Below are positions 49,795 to 57,266 of a stretch of 61,543 nt of DNA, one piece after another. Position numbers and translations under genes: made by a program. The notes beneath the pieces are model-generated. The model saw only the letters and a list, made by a program, of their open reading frames with translations, was not told the origin of the DNA and ran no database searches. The stretch is taken from the NCBI RefSeq assembly GCF_018332515.1, contig NZ_BOQD01000120.1:1-61543 (forward strand), written 5' to 3'. Every line of letters starts with the position of its first letter. Within the stretch, counting starts at the first letter, position 1. This DNA is from Bacillus hominis. Lineage in GTDB: Bacteria > Bacillota > Bacilli > Bacillales > Bacillaceae_G.

Positions 49795-50099
49795 TTGGTG
49801 TATATAAATAGGGATGATAGCCACGAAAATAGTGGAAACTTATAATAAGCGCTTACAGTAAATGATAAAAAAATAAAAGTAAAGAAAAAAGCTCTGAATA
49901 TGAAATAAGGTAACAGTTGGGGTTTGCTTTTTACACATACAAAACATATAATTGATAAAGTGAATAACGTTTAGAAGTATTTTCGTGAAGAATATACGCC
50001 CGGTTATATACGTGAGTATTCAGGAAAAGGGCTTTTCCGCAAGTTCGGAAAACGCCTTTTTTTAAATGATAAGTATAGGATAGAAAAGGAGAAGTAACA
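49795..50099 (+). promoter_or_regulatory. Leader region of cshA with cre-like palindrome
   Basis: The 305-bp gap has no gene. ATAAGCGCTTACA at about 49846-49858 is a palindromic cre-like site. Further right there is a terminator hairpin at 50024-50063 only about 35 bp before the start codon. Long leaders are known for cold-inducible RNA helicases, so the gap may be a regulated 5' UTR. Confidence 0.45.
50024..50063 (+). terminator. Terminator in the cshA leader
   Basis: AAAAGGGCTTTTCCG, loop CAAGTT, CGGAAAACGCCTTTTTTT. It could end an upstream transcript or act as attenuator for cshA. Confidence 0.75.
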
Positions 50100-51698
50100 T
50101 TGACAACATTTCGAGAATTAGGATTAAGTGAGTCTTTACTGCAATCTGTTGAAAGTATGGGCTTTGAAGAGGCTACGCCGATTCAAGCTGAAACAATTCC
50201 ACATGCATTGCAAGGTAAGGATATTATTGGACAAGCGCAAACAGGTACAGGGAAAACAGCAGCATTCGGATTACCACTATTAGATAAAGTGGATACAAAT
50301 AAAGAAGCAGTTCAAGGTATTGTTATCGCGCCAACGCGTGAATTAGCAATTCAAGTTGGAGAAGAGCTATACAAAATTGGTAAACATAAACGTGTTCGTA
50401 TCCTACCAATTTATGGTGGTCAAGATATTAACCGCCAAATTCGTGCTCTAAAAAAATACCCACACATTATTGTTGGTACGCCGGGTCGTATTTTAGATCA
50501 TATTAACCGTAAAACACTTCGCTTACAAAACGTAGAGACTGTTGTTCTTGACGAAGCGGATGAAATGTTAAACATGGGCTTCATTGAAGATATTGAAGCG
50601 ATTTTAACAGATGTGCCAGAAACACATCAAACATTATTATTCTCAGCGACAATGCCAGATCCAATCCGTCGTATTGCTGAGCGTTTCATGACTGAGCCTC
50701 AACACATTAAAGTAAAAGCAAAAGAAGTAACAATGCCAAACATTCAGCAGTTCTATTTAGAAGTGCAAGAAAAGAAAAAGTTTGACGTGTTAACACGCTT
50801 ACTAGATATTCAATCTCCAGAGCTTGCAATCGTATTCGGTCGTACAAAGCGTCGTGTTGATGAATTATCAGAAGCATTAAACTTACGTGGTTATGCAGCA
50901 GAAGGTATTCACGGTGACTTAACACAAGCGAAGCGTATGTCTGTATTACGTAAATTTAAAGAAGGTGCTATTGAAGTTCTTGTTGCAACAGACGTTGCTG
51001 CACGTGGTCTTGATATTTCAGGTGTAACACACGTATACAACTTCGATATCCCACAAGATCCAGAATCATATGTTCACCGTATCGGTCGTACTGGCCGTGC
51101 AGGTAAAAAAGGTATTGCAATGTTATTTGTAACACCACGTGAATCAGGACAATTAAAAAATATCGAGCGTACAACAAAACGTAAAGTTGATCGTATGGAA
51201 GCACCGACACTTGACGAGGCATTAGAAGGTCAACAACGTTTAATCGCTGAAAAACTTCAAAGCACAATTGAAAATGATAACTTATCATACTACAAGCGTA
51301 TTGCAGAAGAAATGTTAGAAGAGAATGACTCTGTAACAGTAGTAGCTGCTGCTTTAAAAATGATGACAAAAGAGCCAGATACAACACCAATCGCTTTAAC
51401 ATCAGAACCACCAGTTGTTTCAAGAGGTGGCGGTTCTAAAAAACGCGGTGGTAACGGAGGCGGATACCGTGATGGTAACCGTAATCGTAGTCGTGATGGA
51501 CGCGGCGGTGGCGATGGTCGTAACCGTGATCGCAATCGTGATGGACGCGGAAGTGGCGATGGTCGTAACCGTGATCGCAATCGTGATGGTGGTAGCCGTG
51601 ATGGTAACCGTGGTCGTAGAGGTGAAGGTCAAGGTCGCCCTGGATCTTCTTCAACTGGACGCGGCGAAAGAAAACATCATAGCCGTCCACAAGCTTAA
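50100..51698 (+). CDS. cshA: DEAD-box RNA helicase CshA
   Basis: A 532-residue ATP-dependent RNA helicase of mRNA turnover and cold adaptation. Motifs in order: [15 protein letters not shown] (Q), AQTGTGKTA (I), PTRELAIQ (Ia), TPGRILDH (Ib), VLDEADEML (II), FSATMP (III), VFGRTKRR (IV), [12 protein letters not shown] (V) and [10 protein letters not shown] (VI). The C-terminal 100 residues are rich in Gly, Arg, Asn and Asp with repeated [14 protein letters not shown] units, a disordered RNA-binding tail. The start is TTG with AAAAGGAG upstream. Confidence 0.95.
   Translation: MTTFRELGLSESLLQSVESMGFEEATPIQAETIPHALQGKDIIGQAQTGTGKTAAFGLPLLDKVDTNKEAVQGIVIAPTRELAIQVGEELYKIGKHKRVRILPIYGGQDINRQIRALKKYPHIIVGTPGRILDHINRKTLRLQNVETVVLDEADEMLNMGFIEDIEAILTDVPETHQTLLFSATMPDPIRRIAERFMTEPQHIKVKAKEVTMPNIQQFYLEVQEKKKFDVLTRLLDIQSPELAIVFGRTKRRVDELSEALNLRGYAAEGIHGDLTQAKRMSVLRKFKEGAIEVLVATDVAARGLDISGVTHVYNFDIPQDPESYVHRIGRTGRAGKKGIAMLFVTPRESGQLKNIERTTKRKVDRMEAPTLDEALEGQQRLIAEKLQSTIENDNLSYYKRIAEEMLEENDSVTVVAAALKMMTKEPDTTPIALTSEPPVVSRGGGSKKRGGNGGGYRDGNRNRSRDGRGGGDGRNRDRNRDGRGSGDGRNRDRNRDGGSRDGNRGRRGEGQGRPGSSSTGRGERKHHSRPQA
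51496..51600 (+). repeat. In-frame repeats encoding the RGG-like tail of CshA
   Basis: Two close copies of about 48 bp (units around GGCGATGGTCGTAACCGTGA) plus partial copies. They give the [14 protein letters not shown] protein repeats and are a likely site of length variation between strains. Confidence 0.75.
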
Positions 51699-51738
51699 TA
51701 AAAAAGAGAATGCCCTTTGCTGGCATTCTCTTTTTTTA
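51699..51738 (+). terminator. Terminator of cshA
   Basis: AAAAAAGAGAATGCC, loop CTTTGCT, GGCATTCTCTTTTTTT. Confidence 0.88.
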
Positions 51739-51790
51739 TTTCTGTAATTGTGCATACTACATAATAACTCGTATAGAAATGAGGTGCTAT

Positions 51791-52753
51791 ATGCTTGTAA
51801 GACTTGGGTATGTTGCGATGAGTGTGCATTTGAAGAATGCATCTCCATCTCAAACGATGACATATGCACAGTTTCAGCGGATTGATAATCGAGAGGCTGC
51901 GATTCGTAAACTCGAAAGAATCGCTAATTCGAATTTGGAAAATTGCTTACGGTTATTAAAGCATAATAAAGGACATGATATATCTTTCTTTCGACTTAGT
52001 TCCAAGCTTATTCCTTTAGCAAATCATGAGGAGTTGTTAGAGTGGAACTATATTCGTCCTTTAAAAGAAAATCTGAAAGAATTAGGTGAATATGCAATTC
52101 GTATGAATATGCGAATTGATTTCCATCCAGATCATTTTGTTGTACTAAATTCACCTGAGGAAAGTATCTTTAAACAATCTGTAAAGACATTGCAGATGCA
52201 CAAAAAATTGCTTGCGGGTATGGGAATTGAACACAAGCAACGATGTGTACTACATGTGGGCGGAGGATATAAGGATAAAGAACTTGCATTAGAACGCTTT
52301 ATCGAGAATTGGTCTAATGTTCCAAGAGGTATTCAAGAAATGATTATATTGGAAAATGATGATACAACCTTTACCCTAGAAGAAACATTGTATTTAGGAG
52401 AAAAATTAGACATTCCAGTTGTGTTTGATTTGCACCATCATATGATGAATAATGACCAGGAAGATTGGCATGAAGATTGGGCGCGTGTTGTACATACATG
52501 GGAATCGTCTTTGTTACCAGTTAAAATGCACATCTCTAGTCCTAGAGATGGAAAAGACCCGAGAGCACATGCGGATTTTATTGATGTAGATACCTTCGTA
52601 TCTTTTTTGAAAAAGATAAAGGGGAGTGTTCCGCAAATTGATTGTATGATTGAGGCGAAGAAAAAGGACGAGTCTTTATTTCAACTAATGAGAGATTTAA
52701 GTAAACAAACAGATGTGGAAATTGTCGATGGTGCGAGCTTCTATATTAAATAA
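51791..52753 (+). CDS. uvsE: UV DNA damage endonuclease UvsE/UvdE
   Basis: A 320-residue TIM-barrel endonuclease of alternative excision repair that nicks 5' of UV photoproducts. The start LVRLGYVAMSVHLKNASPSQ is the family hallmark; metal-binding residues appear in FFRLSSKLIP, MRIDFHPDHFVVLNS, CVLHVGGGYKDKE, MIILENDD, VFDLHHHMMN and MHISSPRDGKDPRAHADFID. The ATG at 51791 follows GAGGTG. The length matches Bacillus UvsE. Single gene with convergent rhomboid gene next. Confidence 0.93.
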   Translation: MLVRLGYVAMSVHLKNASPSQTMTYAQFQRIDNREAAIRKLERIANSNLENCLRLLKHNKGHDISFFRLSSKLIPLANHEELLEWNYIRPLKENLKELGEYAIRMNMRIDFHPDHFVVLNSPEESIFKQSVKTLQMHKKLLAGMGIEHKQRCVLHVGGGYKDKELALERFIENWSNVPRGIQEMIILENDDTTFTLEETLYLGEKLDIPVVFDLHHHMMNNDQEDWHEDWARVVHTWESSLLPVKMHISSPRDGKDPRAHADFIDVDTFVSFLKKIKGSVPQIDCMIEAKKKDESLFQLMRDLSKQTDVEIVDGASFYIK

Positions 52754-52771
52754 GCTCTGCGCCATCGTTTT

Positions 52772-52863
52772 TTTGTCCCGTTATTTGCGGGCAGCCCGAT
52801 TGGTGAGGGCTAATAATCAGTGGGGGATGGACCAAACCCCCACTGATTAAAGTTTCGCTTTAT
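52772..52863 (+). repeat. bcr1-like repeat (92 bp) overlapping the rhomboid gene
   Basis: CCCGTTATTTGCGGGCAG, CCGATTGGTGAGGGC, CAGTGGGGG / CCCCCACTG and CTGATTAAAGTTTCGCTTTAT. Ends are TTTGT and TTTAT. About 54 bp of it code for the C-terminus of the minus-strand rhomboid protein. Confidence 0.7.
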
Positions 52864-53403
52864 TAAAAAAGGGGTGCAAATACCACCGATTATCAAACCT
52901 GTTAAATGGCTTATAGGATTGGCAGAGGGATTAAAGAAAGTAAATAGCAGTAATATAAGTATCATTATTGAAAAAATAGCGATGTCTTTTGGTTTTGAAG
53001 AACGATATCGACTATACAATAAAAATAATTGGGCGCCTAGTAATCCGAAAATACCACCAGATGCTCCGGCGTGAATATATTCAAGAGGCATAATAATATA
53101 AGAAGAAATATTCCCGAGAATGCCGGAAAGGAAAAAAATAATGGTGAAAGAAAAGTGTCCTAGTTGTTTTTCAATAGAAGAACCAAGTACAAATAAACAA
53201 ATACTATTAGAAAGAAAATGTTGTAAGTCTACGTGTACAAGTAAGGAAGTTATGACACGCCACCATTCTCCTTTAGCGATATATTCATTGTAGGCTGCCA
53301 GGTGAAAGAGGGAAAAGTCGCTCAATATAATCATGACTAATTGTATAAGAAGTAAAGAGATGATAATCGGTTGTAAGGAAATGCGAGTGGATGGTATTAG
53401 CAT
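52810..53403 (-). CDS. Rhomboid-family intramembrane serine protease
   Basis: A 197-residue membrane protease with six helices. WWRVITSLLVHVDLQHFLSN has the conserved His, HAGASGGIFGLLGAQ holds the catalytic Ser (about residue 115) and NPISHLTGLIIGG the catalytic His (about 166). It cleaves membrane-protein substrates. Start at 53403 near AAAAGGAGTG. The last 17 or so residues (KRNFNQWGFGPSPTDY) are read from a bcr1-like repeat, so the natural C-terminus has probably been replaced. Convergent with uvsE. Confidence 0.85.
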   Translation of the reverse strand: MLIPSTRISLQPIIISLLLIQLVMIILSDFSLFHLAAYNEYIAKGEWWRVITSLLVHVDLQHFLSNSICLFVLGSSIEKQLGHFSFTIIFFLSGILGNISSYIIMPLEYIHAGASGGIFGLLGAQLFLLYSRYRSSKPKDIAIFSIMILILLLFTFFNPSANPISHLTGLIIGGICTPFLIKRNFNQWGFGPSPTDY

Positions 53404-53495
53404 GTTGTTAGTATCACTCCTTTTGCATCAGAAAGATTCTCTGTTATTCTTACAATATGAATGAAGAAAGCTAAATAGAAGAAGGGGATTTTGAA

Positions 53496-53855
53496 ATGAT
53501 TGTAGGGATTGGAATCGATATTATTGAGTTAAATCGAATTGAAAAAATGCTAGATGGAAAGCTTAAATTTATGGAACGTATTTTAACTGAAAGAGAACGT
53601 GGTGTTGCCGAGGGGCTGAAAGGAAGTCGTCTTACAGAATTCGTAGCTGGAAGATTTGCAGCAAAAGAGGCGTATTCTAAAGCGGTAGGGACCGGTATCG
53701 GGAAAGAAGTGAGTTTTTTAGATATTGAAGTAAGGAATGATGATAGAGGTAAGCCGATTATCATTACAAATACAGAGCATATTGTTCATTTATCAATTAG
53801 TCATAGTAAAGAATTTGCTGTTGCTCAAGTTGTTTTAGAAAGCTCGTCACGCTAG
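53496..53855 (+). CDS. acpS: Holo-[acyl-carrier-protein] synthase
   Basis: A 119-residue phosphopantetheinyl transferase that activates acyl carrier protein for fatty acid synthesis. IVGIGIDIIELNRIEKML at the N-terminus carries the Mg-binding Asp; FVAGRFAAKEAYSKAVGTGI holds the Glu/Lys catalytic motif, and HLSISHSKEFAVAQVVL ends the fold. AGAAGGGG lies upstream. It begins the conserved acpS, LolA-like lipoprotein and alr stretch of Bacillus. Confidence 0.95.
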   Translation: MIVGIGIDIIELNRIEKMLDGKLKFMERILTERERGVAEGLKGSRLTEFVAGRFAAKEAYSKAVGTGIGKEVSFLDIEVRNDDRGKPIIITNTEHIVHLSISHSKEFAVAQVVLESSSR

Positions 53856-53948
53856 TCTGCATATTTTATATCTTTGTCTCATATATTTGAGGTAGCGATA
53901 AGGAAGGCATATCTTCCATTCATTTATAGGGGCAAAGGGGCTGAAGTG

Positions 53949-54962
53949 ATGAAAAGGCGTCTGTTTTTAGTTCTTGTCGGTTTATTGACCGTTTTTGTGT
54001 TGGCGGGTTGTGTGGAAAAGAAACAGGAAGATGTTGTGAGGGATTTAGAATCGAAAGTTAAAAGTATGAAGAGTTATCAAGCTGAAGCGAAATTATCTAT
54101 TAAAACAGGAAATGAACCTCAGGAGTATAACGTAGAAATTTGGCATAAAGAACCTTCGTATTATCGTGTGAATTTGCAGAATGCGAAAAAGGATCAGAGT
54201 CAAATTATTTTAAGAAATGATGAAGGTGTATTTGTATTAACACCTGCACTAAATAAAAGCTTCCGTTTTCAAAGTGATTGGCCGCAAAATAGTAGCCAGG
54301 CTTATTTATATGAATCACTTGTAAGAGATATTTTGCAAGATAAGAAAAATCTCTCTTTCGAGAAAACAGATAAATATTATGTGTTTAAAACAAAAACAAA
54401 TTATCAACATCAAAATATGTTGCCGAAACAAGAAATTAAGTTGAATAAAAGTGATTTAACACCAGTCTCTGTGAAACTGATGGATAATGATCAAAATGTC
54501 CTTGTAAAAGTAGATTTCACTAAAGTAAAGTTCGATGCAAAGTTTGATAAAGGTGCATTTGATACGAAACAAAACATGTCTAGAGCACAAGTGGACGTTC
54601 AAACGACAGCAAAAGAAGACAAACCATTTGCTATTTTGTATCCGCGTGATACGCCGCAAGGCATGACTCTGAAAGACGAAAAAGAGTTGAAGACAGACAG
54701 TGGCAAGCGTACGATACTCACATACACTGGAAATAAGAAATCCTTTACTTTAATACAAGAAAAGGCAAAAGTTGCAGAGGCCTCAGCGGCGGTAAGTGTA
54801 AGTGGAGAGCCAGTTGATCTTGGCTTCACGATTGGTGCATTGACGAAAGACTCTGTAACGTGGTCGCATAACGGAGTAGAATATATGCTCGTGTCTAAAG
54901 GTTTAGAGCCGAATGAGTTGTTGATGGTTGCTCGTTCGGTTACAGCGAAGCAAGTGAAGTAA
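53949..54962 (+). CDS. LolA-like outer-surface lipoprotein (YdcC/GerS-like)
   Basis: A 337-residue lipoprotein. Signal and lipobox VFVLAGC with Cys at about 21; then KSMKSYQAEAKLSIKTGNEP, VEIWHKEPSYYRVNL and LRNDEGVFVLTPALNKSFRF, the LolA-type beta half-barrel, and a C-terminal DUF4367-like part (GEPVDLGFTIGALTKDS). Homologues called YdcC, or GerS in spore formers, bind lipids or assist cortex hydrolysis. The ATG at 53949 follows AAAGGGGCTG. It sits between acpS and alr as in B. subtilis. Confidence 0.85.
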   Translation: MKRRLFLVLVGLLTVFVLAGCVEKKQEDVVRDLESKVKSMKSYQAEAKLSIKTGNEPQEYNVEIWHKEPSYYRVNLQNAKKDQSQIILRNDEGVFVLTPALNKSFRFQSDWPQNSSQAYLYESLVRDILQDKKNLSFEKTDKYYVFKTKTNYQHQNMLPKQEIKLNKSDLTPVSVKLMDNDQNVLVKVDFTKVKFDAKFDKGAFDTKQNMSRAQVDVQTTAKEDKPFAILYPRDTPQGMTLKDEKELKTDSGKRTILTYTGNKKSFTLIQEKAKVAEASAAVSVSGEPVDLGFTIGALTKDSVTWSHNGVEYMLVSKGLEPNELLMVARSVTAKQVK

Positions 54963-54966
54963 ACTT

Positions 54967-55005
54967 CTTAGACGTGGTGATATATGTGCACCACGTCTTT
55001 TCTTA
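54967..55005 (+). terminator. Terminator
   Basis: AGACGTGGTG, loop ATATATGTG, CACCACGTCTTTTCTT. Confidence 0.8.
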
Positions 55006-55079
55006 GTTTGAAGGTGGATTTCATAAAAGAAGCATATAAAAGAATAAGCTTCGCATATCGTGTATAAGGAAGTGTATTT

Positions 55080-56249
55080 ATGGAAGAAGCGCCGTTTTAC
55101 CGTGACACTTGGGTGGAAGTGGATTTAGATGCGATCTATAACAATGTTACACATATTAAAGAGTTCATTCCAAGTGATGTAGAGATTTTTGCTGTAGTTA
55201 AAGCGAATGCATATGGGCACGATTATGTACCAGTGGCTAAAACTGCATTAGAAGCAGGAGCAACAAGATTAGCAGTTGCTTTTTTAGATGAAGCTTTAGT
55301 GCTTCGGAGGGCTGGTATTACTGCACCGATTTTAGTGTTAGGCCCTTCCCCGCCCCGTGATGTAAATGTAGCTGCTGAAAATGATGTAGCATTAACTGTT
55401 TTTCAAAAAGAATGGGTGGAAGAAGCGATAAAGCTCTGGGATGGTTCATCAATAATGAAATTCCATATTAATTTTGATAGTGGTATGGGGAGAATCGGGA
55501 TACGTGAACGAAAAGAATTAAAAGGCTTCTTAAAGAGTTTAGAAGGTGCGCCATTTTTAGAGTTAGAAGGAGTATATACGCATTTTGCATCGGCGGATGA
55601 GGTTGAGACTTCTTACTTTGATAAGCAATATAATACATTCTTGCAGCAGTTAAGTTGGTTGAAAGAATTTGGAGTGAATCCTAAATTTGTCCATACAGCC
55701 AATAGCGCTGCAACGTTAAGGTTTCAAGGGATTACATTTAATGCGGTGCGAGTTGGTATTGCGATGTATGGATTATCCCCATCCGTAGAAATACGTCCTT
55801 TTTTACCATTTAAATTGGAACCGGCGTTGTCACTTCATACGAAAGTTGCTCATATTAAGCAAGTGATTAAAGGGGATGGGATTAGTTACAATGTCACATA
55901 CCGAACGAGAACAGAAGAATGGATTGCGACAGTTGCAATTGGATATGCAGATGGCTGGCTTAGAAGATTGCAAGGGTTTAAAGTACTTGTAAACGGTGAA
56001 AGAGTACCGATTGTAGGGCGAGTAACAATGGATCAATTCATGATACATCTTCCTTGTAAAGTGCCGCTTGGTACGAAAGTTACACTCATTGGGAGACAAG
56101 GTGATGAGTATATTAGTGCTACCGAGGTCGCTGAATATTCCGGGACTATTAATTATGAAATTATCGCAACGATAAGTTTCCGTGTACCGAGAATATTTAT
56201 ACGGCATGGTAAAGTTGTGGAAGTAATCAATTATTTGAACGATATATAG
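55080..56249 (+). CDS. alr: Alanine racemase
   Basis: A 389-residue PLP enzyme that makes D-alanine for the cell wall and spore. The PLP Lys is in AVVKANAYGHDYVP, followed by GATRLAVAFLDEALVLR, HINFDSGMGRIGIRE, ANSAATLRF, RVGIAMYGLSPS and, in the second domain, GISYNVTYRTRTEEWIATVAIGYADGW with the catalytic Tyr, then GRVTMDQFMI. The length is normal. It precedes the ndoAI-ndoA toxin-antitoxin pair, the usual order in Bacillus. Confidence 0.95.
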   Translation: MEEAPFYRDTWVEVDLDAIYNNVTHIKEFIPSDVEIFAVVKANAYGHDYVPVAKTALEAGATRLAVAFLDEALVLRRAGITAPILVLGPSPPRDVNVAAENDVALTVFQKEWVEEAIKLWDGSSIMKFHINFDSGMGRIGIRERKELKGFLKSLEGAPFLELEGVYTHFASADEVETSYFDKQYNTFLQQLSWLKEFGVNPKFVHTANSAATLRFQGITFNAVRVGIAMYGLSPSVEIRPFLPFKLEPALSLHTKVAHIKQVIKGDGISYNVTYRTRTEEWIATVAIGYADGWLRRLQGFKVLVNGERVPIVGRVTMDQFMIHLPCKVPLGTKVTLIGRQGDEYISATEVAEYSGTINYEIIATISFRVPRIFIRHGKVVEVINYLNDI

Positions 56250-56475
56250 AAGAAGGTATTATTGCTCAGCATCTCGCCATTTAGGGGATTTTCACTAATG
56301 GAAAATAGGTTCTTTTTTGCTAGGGAGCTTCTTTTTATAATTGTTATTAATATAAATTACAATGAAATGTTGCTGAAAGGATTGCTGTATTTCTTGTTTG
56401 AAAGAGATAAAAAGTAAAGGAAGATGAATGTTTTGTTTATGAATTGGAAAACATAAGCAAGGAATAAGGAAGTCT

Positions 56476-56504
56476 TTGCAACAGGCTCCATACAATGGTA
56501 TTAT
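56476..56504 (+). promoter_or_regulatory. Candidate promoter of ndoAI-ndoA
   Basis: TTGCAA, 17-bp spacer, TATTAT, about 58 bp before the antitoxin start. The stretch from alr to this site (56250-56475) shows no gene; it has A/T-rich sequence with CTAGGGAGCTTCTTTTT that might terminate alr. Confidence 0.5.
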
Positions 56505-56561
56505 TACAATAGGTGTCATATATATATTTGGGTGTGTAGTTGACGGTGGAGGTGTATTTTT

Positions 56562-56849
56562 GTGTCCGAATCAAGTGTAACTACTGAAATCGTGGTTCGG
56601 TTACCAAAGCAAATGGTAACGGAATTGGACGGAATTGGAAAACAAGAGAATAAGAATCGCCATGAACTAATTTGCCAGGCAACACAACTGTTATTGCGTC
56701 AACATAAGACGAAGAAACGCTACCAACATGAATCAATGCGACGTGGGTACATTGAAATGGGAAAAATTAATCTTGGTATTGCATCTGAAGCTTTCTTAGC
56801 AGAGTATGAAGCAGCTCATACAGTAGAACGCTTAGTTAGCGGGGGGTAA
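56562..56849 (+). CDS. ndoAI: EndoAI antitoxin (MazE-type)
   Basis: A 95-residue ribbon-helix-helix antitoxin: [20 protein letters not shown] is the DNA-binding strand and helix; the C-terminal part ([25 protein letters not shown]) neutralises the toxin. It starts with GTG after GTGGAGGTG. The toxin gene begins 4 bp after its stop. It should also repress its own promoter. Confidence 0.92.
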   Translation: MSESSVTTEIVVRLPKQMVTELDGIGKQENKNRHELICQATQLLLRQHKTKKRYQHESMRRGYIEMGKINLGIASEAFLAEYEAAHTVERLVSGG

Positions 56850-56853
56850 TATT

Positions 56854-57204
56854 TTGATTGTAAAACGCGGCGACGTGTATTTTGCAGACCTTTCCCCAGT
56901 TGTTGGTTCTGAGCAAGGAGGCGTTCGTCCGGTTCTTGTCATTCAAAATGACATCGGAAATCGTTTTAGTCCGACTGTGATTGTAGCGGCTATTACTGCA
57001 CAGATTCAAAAAGCGAAATTACCCACTCATGTGGAAATTGATGCGAAAAAGTATGGTTTTGAGAGAGATTCTGTTATTTTACTTGAGCAGATTCGAACAA
57101 TCGATAAGCAACGCTTAACGGACAAAATCACTCATTTGGATGAAGTGATGATGAGTCGTGTAGATGAAGCGTTACAAATTAGTTTAGGACTAATAGATTT
57201 TTAA
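56854..57204 (+). CDS. ndoA: EndoA mRNA interferase (MazF-type toxin)
   Basis: A 116-residue endoribonuclease of the PemK/MazF fold: [31 protein letters not shown], then [23 protein letters not shown] and [18 protein letters not shown], where the Arg and Thr/Ser active-site residues lie. It cleaves UACAU in B. subtilis. TTG start with GGGGGG upstream, coupled to the antitoxin. Confidence 0.95.
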   Translation: MIVKRGDVYFADLSPVVGSEQGGVRPVLVIQNDIGNRFSPTVIVAAITAQIQKAKLPTHVEIDAKKYGFERDSVILLEQIRTIDKQRLTDKITHLDEVMMSRVDEALQISLGLIDF

Positions 57205-57211
57205 ATCGGCA

Positions 57212-57248
57212 GTTTAAGTTGCTCTCTTTACAGGGCAACTTTTTTTTA
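57212..57248 (+). terminator. Terminator of ndoAI-ndoA
   Basis: AAGTTGC, loop with CTCTTTACAG, GCAACTTTTTTTT. Confidence 0.8.
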
Positions 57249-57266
57249 TTATAGAGGAGGTTACGG

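Noticed and set aside
51420-51726. Several open frames antisense to or out of frame with the cshA 3' end
   Set aside because: They are by-products of the GC-richer Gly/Arg repeat tail; residue composition is low-complexity (Thr/Ile/Ala or Val/Met runs) and no RBS is present.
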